Positions 22,491-31,322 of a stretch of DNA of 33,092 nt are shown piece after piece (within the stretch, counting starts at the first letter, position 1; every line of letters starts with the position of its first letter). The notes beneath the pieces are model-generated. The model was not told the origin of the DNA and did no database searches. It worked only from the letters and a program-made list of their open reading frames with translations. Origin of the DNA: Microvirga soli (GTDB lineage Bacteria; Pseudomonadota; Alphaproteobacteria; Rhizobiales; Beijerinckiaceae); contig NZ_JAERQE010000047.1 of NCBI RefSeq assembly GCF_016734765.1, positions 1 to 33,092 of the forward strand. Reading direction: 5' to 3'. Both the position numbers and the translations under genes were made by a program.

Positions 22491-25022
22491 ATGGCTTACG
22501 AAGGCGATACGCCACAGGGTTCGGCCATCGACCGCTCCGACCGTCACGGTCATATCGGATGGGTGCTGCTCCTGGCCGGCCTTCTCGTCGGCGCGACCTT
22601 AAGCCTGCGGTTTCTCGGCATCGAACAGGCCCAGCCTTTGATCCTCGGGCTTCTGGCGTTCTTCGCCATGGCGGGTGTCTTCTTCCTCTTCGCGACGGCG
22701 ATCGGTGTCGTGCAGTTCTCCGGCCAGACCGCGCGCAACGATATCACCAAGCTGATGGCAGACACGTCCGGCGACGGTCTCGTGGTGGTCGAGGACGATG
22801 GGCGCATCACCTATGCCAACGGAGCCTATCTCGCCTTTGCCGGATTGCAGGGCGGCGAGGTGCTGCCGGTTGAGCGCCTGTTCATCGGTGCGCCTGAAGT
22901 CTCCGAGGCAATCTATCGGCTGGCACAGGCGGCGCGCGAACATCGCACGGGCACGGAGGAGATCCGCCTGTCGCCATCGCTCAACAATGCGCGGGAATTC
23001 GGCTGGTACCGGGTGCGTGTGCGGCCCGTGCCGCGCCCCAAAGGACGGCAGGCGGCGCTCTGGACCATCTCCGAAGTAACCCATGAGCGCGAGCGCCAGG
23101 AGAACGTCTTCCAGGAACTCCAGCATGCCATCGACTATCTCGATCATGCCCCTGCAGGGTTCCTGTCGGTCGATCCGGGCGGCTCCATCATTTACCTGAA
23201 CGCGACGCTGGCGTCGTGGCTCGACTACGATCTGGCGCAGGTCGGCTCCGGCGGCTTGAAGCTGGCCGACATCGTGCCGGGCGACGTGGCATCGATGATG
23301 ACGTCGTTCTCCGGTGAGCCCGGCAGCGTGCGCACCGAGACCTTCGACCTCGACCTGCGGCGACGCAACGGACAGTTCCTGCCGGTGCGCCTGTATCACC
23401 GCATCGCCTTCGGCCAGGACGGCCGCATGGGGGCATCGCGCACGCTCGTTCTCAACCGCTCGGCCGGAGGAGAGATCGACGAGGGACAGCGCGCGGCGGA
23501 AGTCCGCTTCGCGCGCTTCTTCAACAACACCCCCATCGCCATCGCGACGGTCGACCGCGCGGGCCGGATCGTCCATGCCAATGCGCCGTTCTCCAGGCTC
23601 TTCGGCGCGTTGCCGCGCACGGGTGAGAATGGCACGGACGGTCCGTCGATTCCCGACGCCTTTCGCGAGCGCGACGCCATCGAGGCGGCCCTGAAGGCGG
23701 CGGCCGAAAACAAAGGGGACATCCCGCCTCTCGAACTGCAGACGGTGGCCGAAGGTGGCGGCTCGGTTCGTGTCTGGGTCACGCCCGTCGGCGATACGGG
23801 CGCGGACGGGGAGACGGCGATCCTCTACGCCCTCGACACCACGGATTTCCGTAAAGTCGAGGAGCAACTGGCCCAGGCTCAGAAGATGAACGCGGTCGGT
23901 CAGCTCGCCGGCGGCGTCGCGCACGACTTCAACAACGTGCTGCAGGCCATCATCGGCTACAGCGATCTGCTTCTCGCCAATCACAGGCCCACTGATCCGT
24001 CCTTCCAGGACATCATGCAGATCAAGCAGAACGCGAACCGGGCCGCGGGCCTCGTGCGCCAGCTGCTCGCCTTCTCGCGCCGTCAGACCCTGCGGCCGGA
24101 GGTGCTCAATCTCAATGACCAGCTCTACGATCTCTCCATGCTGCTCAAGCGACTCCTCGGCGAGCGCGTGGCGCTGGATCTCAATCACGGCCGTGACCTT
24201 TGGTTCGTGAAGGCGGACGTGAACCAGTTCGAGCAGGTGGTGGTGAACCTCGCGGTGAATGCCCGCGATGCCATGCCCGGCGGCGGCAAGCTCGCGATCC
24301 GTACTGCGAACGTCACGGCGGCCGAGGCGGAGCGGCTCAACGTGAGCGCCATGCCGCCAGCCGACTACGTCATGGTCGAAGTGTCCGATAGCGGCTCCGG
24401 TATGACGCCGGAGATCATCGAGAAGATCTTCGAGCCGTTCTTCACCACCAAGGAAGTCGGCAAGGGCACCGGCCTGGGACTGTCCACCGTGTTCGGGATC
24501 GTCAAGCAGTCCGGCGGCTATATCGACGTAAACTCGACCCCGGGAGAGGGCACGACCTTCCGCATCTACCTGCCGCGGCACATCCCGGCCGTGCAGGAGA
24601 TGGCCGAGGAGGTGAAGCCCGAGGTGGCCAAGAAGCCGGCCGCCGACATGACCGGGCAGGGCACGATCCTTCTGGTGGAGGATGAGGACCCGGTGCGGGC
24701 CGTGAATGCCCGCGCGCTCTCCGCCCGCGGTTATACCGTGCTGGAAGCGGCCTCCGGCGTCGAAGCCATGGAGATCATCGAGCAGCGCGGCGCGCCGGTC
24801 GATCTCGTGGTCTCCGATGTGGTCATGCCCGAGATGGACGGCCCAACCCTGCTGGGCGAGCTGCGAAAGCTCTACCCGGACCTCAAGGTGATTTTCGTCT
24901 CCGGCTATGCCGAGGAAGCCTTCCGCAAGAACCTGCCCGAAGGGGAGGAATTCAACTTCCTGCCCAAGCCCTTCAGCCTCCGCCAGCTGGTCGAGACGGT
25001 GAAGCAGGTGATAGATAGGTAA
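22491..25022 (+). CDS. cckA: cell-cycle hybrid histidine kinase CckA
   Basis: An 843-residue inner-membrane hybrid kinase. Two transmembrane helices (about 23-41 and 49-73) are followed by PAS-type sensor regions (about 85-195, 210-320 and 335-455), a dimerisation/histidine domain with phospho-acceptor H478 in GGVAHDFNNVLQAIIGYSDL, and an ATPase domain with the N-box NLAVNARDAM (N590), DSGSGM (D633) and GKGTGLGLSTV (658-668). The receiver domain has acidic residues at 730-732, phospho-acceptor D776 in VVSDVVMPEMDG and K826. This order is diagnostic for CckA, which passes phosphate through ChpT to CtrA and CpdR and reverses as a phosphatase. GAGGA lies about 12 bases before the ATG. Confidence 0.95.
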   Translation: MAYEGDTPQGSAIDRSDRHGHIGWVLLLAGLLVGATLSLRFLGIEQAQPLILGLLAFFAMAGVFFLFATAIGVVQFSGQTARNDITKLMADTSGDGLVVVEDDGRITYANGAYLAFAGLQGGEVLPVERLFIGAPEVSEAIYRLAQAAREHRTGTEEIRLSPSLNNAREFGWYRVRVRPVPRPKGRQAALWTISEVTHERERQENVFQELQHAIDYLDHAPAGFLSVDPGGSIIYLNATLASWLDYDLAQVGSGGLKLADIVPGDVASMMTSFSGEPGSVRTETFDLDLRRRNGQFLPVRLYHRIAFGQDGRMGASRTLVLNRSAGGEIDEGQRAAEVRFARFFNNTPIAIATVDRAGRIVHANAPFSRLFGALPRTGENGTDGPSIPDAFRERDAIEAALKAAAENKGDIPPLELQTVAEGGGSVRVWVTPVGDTGADGETAILYALDTTDFRKVEEQLAQAQKMNAVGQLAGGVAHDFNNVLQAIIGYSDLLLANHRPTDPSFQDIMQIKQNANRAAGLVRQLLAFSRRQTLRPEVLNLNDQLYDLSMLLKRLLGERVALDLNHGRDLWFVKADVNQFEQVVVNLAVNARDAMPGGGKLAIRTANVTAAEAERLNVSAMPPADYVMVEVSDSGSGMTPEIIEKIFEPFFTTKEVGKGTGLGLSTVFGIVKQSGGYIDVNSTPGEGTTFRIYLPRHIPAVQEMAEEVKPEVAKKPAADMTGQGTILLVEDEDPVRAVNARALSARGYTVLEAASGVEAMEIIEQRGAPVDLVVSDVVMPEMDGPTLLGELRKLYPDLKVIFVSGYAEEAFRKNLPEGEEFNFLPKPFSLRQLVETVKQVIDR

Positions 25023-25031
25023 GTGACTGAT

Positions 25032-25047
25032 TTAAATGATATTTAAT
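25032..25047 (+). promoter_or_regulatory. near-CtrA box between cckA and recA
   Basis: TTAAATGATATTTAAT is TTAA-N7-TTAAT, one mismatch from the CtrA consensus. It lies 10 bp after the cckA stop and 147 bp before recA. The surroundings are AT-rich, so chance is possible. Confidence 0.3.
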
Positions 25048-25092
25048 CCTGCGTCATCGTGCCCTGCGCAGGATCTGTGAATTCCTGAATGA

Positions 25093-25107
25093 GAACGAAA
25101 AAAGAAC
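25093..25107 (+). promoter_or_regulatory. SOS box (LexA operator) of recA
   Basis: GAACGAAAAAAGAAC fits the alphaproteobacterial LexA consensus GAAC-N7-GAAC exactly. It lies 87 bp before the recA start, as expected for an SOS-controlled promoter. Confidence 0.85.
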
Positions 25108-25193
25108 TTGTAAGCAGGAACAAAGTGAGTACATATATTCTCTCAACACCGCGTTGAGATTCACTCTTCCTCCTGCCATAAGGATGTTAGGTC

Positions 25194-26288
25194 ATGTCAC
25201 AGTCCTCCTTGAGACTGGTGGAAAGCTCATCAATGGATAAAGAAAGAACTAAAGCTCTCGACGCGGCGCTCTCCCAGATCGAGCGTGCCTTCGGCAAGGG
25301 CTCGATCATGCGGCTCGGCAAGGGTCAGCAGCCGGTTGAAATCGAAACCGTCTCGACGGGCTCGCTCGGCCTCGATATCGCGCTCGGCGTGGGCGGTCTG
25401 CCCCGCGGCCGCATCGTCGAGATCTACGGGCCGGAATCGTCCGGTAAGACCACGCTGGCGCTGCACACCATTGCCGAAGCCCAGAAGAAGGGCGGCGTCT
25501 GCGCCTTCGTGGACGCGGAGCATGCGCTCGATCCGGTCTATGCCCGCAAGCTCGGTGTCAATCTGGATGATCTCCTGATTTCACAGCCCGACACGGGCGA
25601 GCAGGCGCTCGAGATCTGCGATACCCTGGTGCGCTCCGGTGCCATCGACGTGCTCGTCATCGACTCCGTGGCGGCTCTGACGCCGAAGGCTGAGCTCGAT
25701 GGCGAAATGGGCGACGTGCAGCCGGGTCTTCAGGCCCGTCTTATGAGCCAGGCTCTGCGCAAGCTCACCGGTTCGATCTCTCGGTCAAAGACCATGGTAG
25801 TCTTCATCAACCAGATCCGCATGAAGATCGGCGTCATGTACGGCTCGCCGGAAACGACGACTGGCGGCAACGCCCTGAAGTTCTACGCCTCCGTGCGTCT
25901 GGACATCCGCCGCGTCTCGACCCTGAAGGATCGCGACGATCCGATCGGCAACTCGGTGCGCGTCAAGGTCGTCAAGAACAAGGTCGCTCCGCCCTTCAAG
26001 CAGGTCGAGTTCGACATCATGTTCGGCGAGGGCGTCTCCAAGGTGGGCGAGCTCATCGATCTTGGCGTCAAGGCCGGCATCGTTGAGAAGTCCGGCGCCT
26101 GGTTCTCCTACGACAGCCAGCGCCTCGGACAGGGCCGTGAGAACTCGAAGCAGTTCCTGCGCGACAACCCCGAGGTCGCGGACAAGATCGAAGGTCTCAT
26201 CCGCCAGAATGCCGGCCTCCTGGCCGATCGCATCCTGGATCAGGCTACCCCGACCGCCGAAGATCTGGATGAGGGCTCCGCCGAATAA
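25194..26288 (+). CDS. recA: recombinase RecA
   Basis: A 364-residue RecA, the ATP-dependent strand-exchange protein and co-protease for LexA. Walker A GPESSGKT is at residues 79-86, the catalytic Glu is in VDAEHALDP (E109), Walker B LVIDSVAAL follows (about 154-162), loop L1 is EMGDVQPGLQARLMSQALRK, and loop L2 lies around GVMYGSPETTTGGNALKFY. Length and N-terminus (SLRLVE..MDKERTKALDAA) are typical of Rhizobiales. AAGGA precedes the ATG by about 10 bases. Expression is predicted to be LexA-controlled through the box at 25093-25107. Confidence 0.99.
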   Translation: MSQSSLRLVESSSMDKERTKALDAALSQIERAFGKGSIMRLGKGQQPVEIETVSTGSLGLDIALGVGGLPRGRIVEIYGPESSGKTTLALHTIAEAQKKGGVCAFVDAEHALDPVYARKLGVNLDDLLISQPDTGEQALEICDTLVRSGAIDVLVIDSVAALTPKAELDGEMGDVQPGLQARLMSQALRKLTGSISRSKTMVVFINQIRMKIGVMYGSPETTTGGNALKFYASVRLDIRRVSTLKDRDDPIGNSVRVKVVKNKVAPPFKQVEFDIMFGEGVSKVGELIDLGVKAGIVEKSGAWFSYDSQRLGQGRENSKQFLRDNPEVADKIEGLIRQNAGLLADRILDQATPTAEDLDEGSAE

Positions 26289-26316
26289 GTTTTGCTCTCC
26301 TTCAAGGGCAAAGAAA

Positions 26317-26346
26317 GGCCGTCGCGAGAGATCGCGGCGGTCTTTT
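26317..26346 (+). terminator. terminator after recA
   Basis: GGCCGTCGCGA, loop GAGA, TCGCGGCGGTC, then TTTT: a stem of about 10 pairs with one G-U and one mismatch, starting 28 bp after the stop. The following 26347-26560 contains no gene or site that I recognise; it must hold the alaS promoter. Confidence 0.75.
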
Positions 26347-26560
26347 CGTATGGACGGGGCTTCGGATCTGGCGCTTCCGACTGGCCACGGCCTTGCGCCA
26401 ACCACACCGCGAGCAGGGACCTGGGCCGAGGCACCCATCGCGGGCCTATTCGCCCACCCTGCCGAAACGCCGCCTCGACAGCGCGGGCGTAGGCGGCTAA
26501 AACCGGCCACCATCATAGCTTTCGGGCCCTGAAAAGCCCTTACCCGAAGTTTGAGACCCC

Positions 26561-29230
26561 ATGAGCGGCGCCAACGAAATCCGGTCCATCAACGACATCC
26601 GGTCGACCTTCCTCGATTACTTTGCCAAGAACGGCCATGAGGTCGTGCCCTCGAGCCCCCTCGTGCCGCGCAACGACCCGACCCTGATGTTCACCAATGC
26701 CGGCATGGTGCAGTTCAAGAACGTGTTCACCGGGGCCGAGAAGCGCCCCTACAGCACGGCGGCGACCTCGCAGAAATGCGTGCGGGCCGGCGGCAAGCAC
26801 AACGATCTCGACAATGTGGGCTACACGGCGCGCCACCACACCTTCTTCGAGATGCTCGGCAACTTCTCCTTCGGCGACTACTTCAAGGACCGCGCCATCG
26901 AGCTGGCCTGGAACCTGATCACCAAGGAGTTCGACCTGCCGAAGGATAAGCTCCTCGTCACCGTTTACCACACGGACGACGAGGCGGCGGACCTGTGGAA
27001 GAAGATCGCCGGCTTCTCGGATTCCAACATCATCCGCATCCCGACCTCCGACAATTTCTGGCAGATGGGCGACACCGGCCCCTGCGGCCCGTGCTCGGAG
27101 ATCTTCATCGACCAGGGCGACAAGCTCTGGGGCGGCCCTCCCGGCAGCCCGGAGGAGGACGGCGACCGGTTCCTCGAGTTCTGGAACCTCGTGTTCATGC
27201 AATACGAGCAGATCGAGCCCGGCAACCGCATCGCTCTTCCGAAGCCTTCCATCGACACCGGCATGGGCCTGGAGCGCATCGCCGCGATCCTGCAGGGCGT
27301 GCATTCGAACTACGACACGGACCTGTTCCGCGCCCTCATCGACGCGGTGGCGCATGCCACCGGCGTGGCGCCGGAGGGTGAGCGCAAGGTCTCGCATCGC
27401 GTGATCGCCGATCACCTGCGCACCTCTTGCTTCCTGGTGGCCGATGGCGTGCTGCCGTCGAACGAGGGGCGCGGCTACGTGCTCCGCCGCATCATGCGCC
27501 GCGCCATGCGCCATGCGCAGCTTTTGGGCGCCAAGGACCCGATCATGTACCGCCTCGTGCCGGCTCTCGTGCGCGAAATGGGACTAGCCTATCCCGAGCT
27601 GATCCGCGCCGAGGCGCTGATCGTCGAGACCCTGCGGCTTGAAGAAACCCGCTTCCGGAAGACCCTGGAACGCGGCCTCATCATTCTCGATGATGAGACC
27701 CGCAATCTGGCCAAGGGCCAGAACCTCTCGGGCGACACGGCCTTCACCCTCTACGACACCTATGGCTTCCCGCTCGATCTCACGCAGGATGCCCTGAAGC
27801 CCCGCGGCATCGGCGTCGACATGGAGGCCTTCGATGCCGCCATGCAGCGCCAGCGCGAGAAGGCCCGGGCGGCCTGGTCCGGCTCCGGCGAGGCGGCGAC
27901 CGAGACCGTGTGGTTTGCCGTGAAGGAGCGCACCGGCGCCACCGAGTTCCTCGGCTACGACACCGAGACCGCCGAGGGCATCGTCCTGGCGCTGCTCAAG
28001 GACGGCAATGAAATCGCCGAACTGAAGGCAGGCGAAAGCGGCCTCGTGGTGCTCAACCAGACCCCGTTCTACGGCGAGTCCGGCGGCCAGGTCGGCGATA
28101 CCGGCGTGATGCAGGGCGAGGGCGCCCGCGTGTTCGTCACCGGGACCGACAAGAAGCTCGGCGACCTGTTCGTGCATCACGTCACCGTGGAGCACGGCTC
28201 GTTGAAGCTCAACCAGTCCCTGGAGCTGACCGTCGATCACGAGCGCCGCTCGGCCGTGCGCTCCAACCACTCCGCGACTCATCTCCTGCACGAGGCCCTG
28301 CGCCAGGTGCTCGGCGATCACGTTGCCCAGAAGGGCTCGCTGGTCGCTCCCGACCGCCTGCGCTTCGACTTCAGCCACCCCAAGCCCATCGAGGATGCGG
28401 AACTCATCAAGGTCGAGGAGATCGCCAACAAGGTGCTGCTCCAGAACGAGCCGGTGGTCACCAAGCTCATGGCCGTGGACGAGGCGATCGAGTCCGGCGC
28501 CCGCGCGCTCTTCGGCGAGAAATACGGCGATGAGGTCCGCGTGGTCTCCATGGGCAAGGCCGACGATGCTAAGACCTTCTCCATCGAGCTCTGCGGCGGC
28601 ACGCACGTGAACCGCACCGGCGACATCGGTGTCGTCACCATCGTGGGCGAGAGCGCGGTCGCGGCTGGCGTCCGCCGTCTCGAGGCCATGACGGGCGATG
28701 CCGCCCGCCGCTACCTCGCCGGAGAGAGCCGTAGGCTGCGTGAGGTGGCAAGCCTCCTCAAAGCCCCGGTGGACGAGGTGTCGAGCCGCCTGAGCGCGCT
28801 CCTCGAAGAGCGCCGCAAGCTCGAGCGCGAACTCGCCGAGGCTCGGCGCAAGCTCGCCATGGGCGCAGGCGCGTCCGGTGGCGGCGATCCGGTCAAGGAC
28901 GTGGCAGGCATCAAGCTCATGGCCCGCGCGGTCACCGGCGTCGAGATGAAAGACCTCAAGAGCCTCGCCGACGAGGGCAAGAAGCGTCTCGGCTCCGGCG
29001 TTGTCGCCATCATCGGTGTGGGCGACGACGGCAAGGCGGGCATCGTGGTCGGCGTCACCGAGGACCTCACCGCCAAGGTCGACGCGGTTGCGCTCGTGCG
29101 GGTCGGCTCGGAGAAGCTCGGCGGCAAGGGCGGCGGCGGACGCCGCGACATGGCCCAGGCCGGCGGCCCCGACGGTGCCCAGGCAGAAGCAGCGCTGGCT
29201 GCCATCGAGGCGGCGCTGGCGGCTGCTTAG
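26561..29230 (+). CDS. alaS: alanyl-tRNA synthetase
   Basis: An 889-residue class II synthetase that charges tRNA-Ala. The catalytic domain opens with IRSTFLDYFAKNGHEVVPSS and contains motif 2-type sequence RHHTFFEMLGNFSFGDYF and motif 3 GLERIAAILQG. The editing domain has the zinc-binding HSATH (H570, H574) and CGGTH (C678, H682), which clears Ser- and Gly-tRNA-Ala. The C-terminal C-Ala/DHHA1 region (GGKGGGGRRDMAQAGGPD) is intact. Full length for the family. It lies 272 bp behind recA with a terminator between them, so it is probably transcribed separately. Confidence 0.99.
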   Translation: MSGANEIRSINDIRSTFLDYFAKNGHEVVPSSPLVPRNDPTLMFTNAGMVQFKNVFTGAEKRPYSTAATSQKCVRAGGKHNDLDNVGYTARHHTFFEMLGNFSFGDYFKDRAIELAWNLITKEFDLPKDKLLVTVYHTDDEAADLWKKIAGFSDSNIIRIPTSDNFWQMGDTGPCGPCSEIFIDQGDKLWGGPPGSPEEDGDRFLEFWNLVFMQYEQIEPGNRIALPKPSIDTGMGLERIAAILQGVHSNYDTDLFRALIDAVAHATGVAPEGERKVSHRVIADHLRTSCFLVADGVLPSNEGRGYVLRRIMRRAMRHAQLLGAKDPIMYRLVPALVREMGLAYPELIRAEALIVETLRLEETRFRKTLERGLIILDDETRNLAKGQNLSGDTAFTLYDTYGFPLDLTQDALKPRGIGVDMEAFDAAMQRQREKARAAWSGSGEAATETVWFAVKERTGATEFLGYDTETAEGIVLALLKDGNEIAELKAGESGLVVLNQTPFYGESGGQVGDTGVMQGEGARVFVTGTDKKLGDLFVHHVTVEHGSLKLNQSLELTVDHERRSAVRSNHSATHLLHEALRQVLGDHVAQKGSLVAPDRLRFDFSHPKPIEDAELIKVEEIANKVLLQNEPVVTKLMAVDEAIESGARALFGEKYGDEVRVVSMGKADDAKTFSIELCGGTHVNRTGDIGVVTIVGESAVAAGVRRLEAMTGDAARRYLAGESRRLREVASLLKAPVDEVSSRLSALLEERRKLERELAEARRKLAMGAGASGGGDPVKDVAGIKLMARAVTGVEMKDLKSLADEGKKRLGSGVVAIIGVGDDGKAGIVVGVTEDLTAKVDAVALVRVGSEKLGGKGGGGRRDMAQAGGPDGAQAEAALAAIEAALAAA

Positions 29231-29272
29231 AGGCTAGCCTATCTCGTAAATAAAGGGGCGGCGCGCCTTATA

Positions 29273-29397
29273 CTCTCCTCCCCCTTGTGGGGAGGAGGTG
29301 GAGGTGGGGGTGCTGGCTCCACGCTGGTCCTGTTCAGCGCTCACACCCCCACCCCGGCCGCTGCCGCGGCCACCCCTCCCCACAAGGGGGAGGGAGA
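29273..29397. repeat. large GC-rich palindromic repeat after alaS
   Basis: CTCTCCTCCCCCTTGTGGGG at the left end is mirrored by CCCCACAAGGGGGAGGGAGAG at the right, with inner arms GGTGGGGGTG and CACCCCCACC. This pattern is a familiar dispersed intergenic element in Rhizobiales. It separates the convergent alaS and sugar dehydrogenase genes and may act as their terminator. Confidence 0.8.
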
Positions 29398-29417
29398 GCA
29401 ACGCTGCGGTTCAAGGG

Positions 29418-30701
29418 CTAGTTCTTCGTCACGCGCCAGATCGTGTTCGACAGGTCGTCGGCCACGATCAGGGCGCCCTTTGGGTCAACCGTGACCCCGA
29501 CCGGACGTCCCCGGGTGTTGCCGTCATCCACCAGGAAGCCGGACACGAAGTCGATGGGTTCGCCGGCAGGCTTGCCGTCGCGGAACGGCACGAAAATCAC
29601 CTTGTAGCCAACCGGCTTGCTGCGGTTCCAGCTGCCATGCTCGCCCACGAACACGCCGTCGGCGAAGTTTTCGCCCATGGCCGGGTTCGAGAACGCCACG
29701 CCGAGCGCCGCCACGTGCGATCCCAGGGCATAATCCGGTCGGATCGCGGCCGCGACCTTCTCCGGATCCTGCGGTTGGGCGCGCGGGTCGACGTTCTGGC
29801 CCCAATAGCTGTAGGGCCAGCCGTAGAAGCCGCCCTCCTGCACGGAGGTGAGGTAGTCCGGAACGAGGTTGGGGCCGATCTCGTCCCGCTCGTTCACCAC
29901 CGCCCAGAGCTGGCCCGAGCCCGGCTGGATCGTGAGAGCCGTGGGGTTGCGCAGGCCGGTGGCATAAGGCTTGTGCGCGCCCGTCTGGGCATCGATCTGC
30001 CAGACCATGGCCCGGTCTTCCTCGGCGTCCATCCCGCGCTCGGTGATGTTGCTGTTGGAGCCGATGCCCACATAGAGGAAGCGCCCATCCTGGCTGGCGG
30101 TCATGGCCTTCGTCCAGTGATGATTGATCACGGCCGGGAGCTCCGTCACCGTCACGGGTGGGCCGCTCGCCTGGGTCTGGCCGTCCTGATAGGCAAAGCG
30201 CACCAGTGCATCCTGATTGGCGACGTAGATCGAGCCGTTGACCAGCGCGAGACCGTAGGGCGCGTCGAGCTTGTCGGCGAAGACGCCCTGCATCTCGTAG
30301 ATGCCGTCGCCGTCGGCGTCGCGCAGCAGCGTCAGCCGGTTGCCGCCTTTGACCGAGCTCTTGCCGAGGCTCTTGATGAAGCCCGCGATCAGATCCTTGG
30401 GGCGTTGCGTCGGTGCATAGCCGCCGGACCCCTCGGCGACCAGGATGTCGCCGTTGGGAAGAACCAGGGTCTGGCGCGGGATCTTGAGATCCGTGGCAAT
30501 GGGTTGGATCTTGTAGCCCGCCGGCACCTTGGGCAGCTCGTTGCCCCACTGGGCCGGCCTCGGGATCTTCATGGACGGCAGCAGGCCGCGCTGCGGCTCA
30601 GGCAGGTTCGGGTTGGCGCCGTATTGCGGCCCCTGGGGCTCGTCGTTGCAGGCGACGAGGGCGAGAGCCAGGGTGCCGATCAGGAGGGTCGAGCGGATCA
30701 T
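29418..30701 (-). CDS. lipoprotein PQQ-type sorbosone/sugar dehydrogenase
   Basis: A 427-residue exported lipoprotein. The signal peptide ends in the lipobox LVAC (C18 becomes the lipid-linked residue). The mature part is a six-bladed beta-propeller of the soluble glucose/sorbosone dehydrogenase family: GYKIQPIATDLKIPRQTLVL, GGNRLTLLRDADGDGIYE, APYGLALVNGSIYVAN, NHHWTKAMTASQDGRFLYVG, GLRNPTALTIQPGSGQLWAV and VFVGEHGSWNRSKPVGYKV. These oxidise sugars or aldoses with PQQ in the periplasm; the substrate is unknown. The ATG at 30701 has GGGAG 7 bases upstream and overlaps the stop of the DUF2231 gene (ATGA), so the two are coupled. Confidence 0.9.
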   Translation of the reverse strand: MIRSTLLIGTLALALVACNDEPQGPQYGANPNLPEPQRGLLPSMKIPRPAQWGNELPKVPAGYKIQPIATDLKIPRQTLVLPNGDILVAEGSGGYAPTQRPKDLIAGFIKSLGKSSVKGGNRLTLLRDADGDGIYEMQGVFADKLDAPYGLALVNGSIYVANQDALVRFAYQDGQTQASGPPVTVTELPAVINHHWTKAMTASQDGRFLYVGIGSNSNITERGMDAEEDRAMVWQIDAQTGAHKPYATGLRNPTALTIQPGSGQLWAVVNERDEIGPNLVPDYLTSVQEGGFYGWPYSYWGQNVDPRAQPQDPEKVAAAIRPDYALGSHVAALGVAFSNPAMGENFADGVFVGEHGSWNRSKPVGYKVIFVPFRDGKPAGEPIDFVSGFLVDDGNTRGRPVGVTVDPKGALIVADDLSNTIWRVTKN

Positions 30702-31129
30702 CTCACATCTCCCGTACGAAATCCGGAATAGCCGATCCAGGCGGCCACGAGGGCAAGCAGCGTCGTGATCACCGAGAGATAAAGGCCCTCCGGCATGGTG
30801 GCCCACGCGTCCTTCGCGTGGACGAGGGCATTGACGAAGCCGAGGCCCCACATGACGAGCAGCACGACGAAGTAAACCGCGAGCCGGCCTTTGCTGGCGG
30901 TCCTCCGGCGGAACAGGTTGATCAGCGACCAGAGCAGGGCGAAGCCACCCCCGACCAGCCCGCCGGCGATGAGCCAGGACGAGAAATTGGCCCATTGAAT
31001 GTGGAAGGTCGCGCGATAGGCGAAGTCGCTCGCCAGCGCGCCTGCAAACAGAGGCAGCGGAAAGGCGAGAAGGATGGCGTGAAGGGGGTGGAGGGGCCTC
31101 ACTCCACCCGGGTGGGATTGGGCAACCAC
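30698..31129 (-). CDS. DUF2231 membrane protein
   Basis: A 143-residue protein with four hydrophobic helices (LHAILLAFPLPLFAGALASD; SSWLIAGGLVGGGFALLWSL; RLAVYFVVLLVMWGLGFVNA; LSVITTLLALVAAWIGYSGF), matching the DUF2231 type. The conserved HPLHAILLAFPLPLF start is characteristic. The GTG at 31129 is chosen because GGAGGAG lies 5 bases upstream; a TTG at 31177 would add 16 residues without a good site. Its stop overlaps the start of the sugar dehydrogenase, suggesting that the two membrane-associated proteins act together, for example in electron transfer to the chain. That is inference. Confidence 0.88.
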   Translation of the reverse strand: MVAQSHPGGVRPLHPLHAILLAFPLPLFAGALASDFAYRATFHIQWANFSSWLIAGGLVGGGFALLWSLINLFRRRTASKGRLAVYFVVLLVMWGLGFVNALVHAKDAWATMPEGLYLSVITTLLALVAAWIGYSGFRTGDVR

Positions 31130-31240
31130 AGCGTCTCCTCCCGTGCCTGAACCCGGCCGCGTGCCCGCGTCCTGCAAAGGTTCGATGGATCAATGCACGA
31201 GCGGTCACTAGGTTGCGAAAACAGTCCTGATCCTCACCGC

Positions 31241-31295
31241 CTTCGCAGGAACTCCACAGTTCCGAAGGTCATGGGTCCTAGTGCCGCCTGGCTCC
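31241..31295 (+). other. tRNA 3'-half-like relic
   Basis: The complement of this stretch, read in frame, begins GGTRTHDLR, the peptide that arises when a tRNA is read backwards. On the plus strand, GGAAC-TCCACA-GTTCC looks like an anticodon arm with a 6-base loop, and GGTCATGGGTCCTAGTGCC resembles a T-arm with G instead of C after the loop. No matching acceptor or D-arm is found upstream, so it is at best a decayed tRNA or a left-over attachment site. The region 31130-31322 has no gene. Confidence 0.3.
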
Positions 31296-31322
31296 GGGAC
31301 AGCAGAGAGGTTTGGCAGGCTC

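Noticed and set aside
22599..24581. 660-codon minus-strand frame across cckA
   Set aside because: Shadow of cckA, whose sense frame has all kinase and receiver motifs.
29298..30731. 477-codon plus-strand frame across the sugar dehydrogenase gene
   Set aside because: Antisense to a lipoprotein beta-propeller with clear motifs; starts inside a palindromic repeat.
30702..31208. Long N-terminal extension of the sugar dehydrogenase frame
   Set aside because: It runs through the DUF2231 gene in another frame; the lipoprotein signal and GGGAG site fix the start at 30701.
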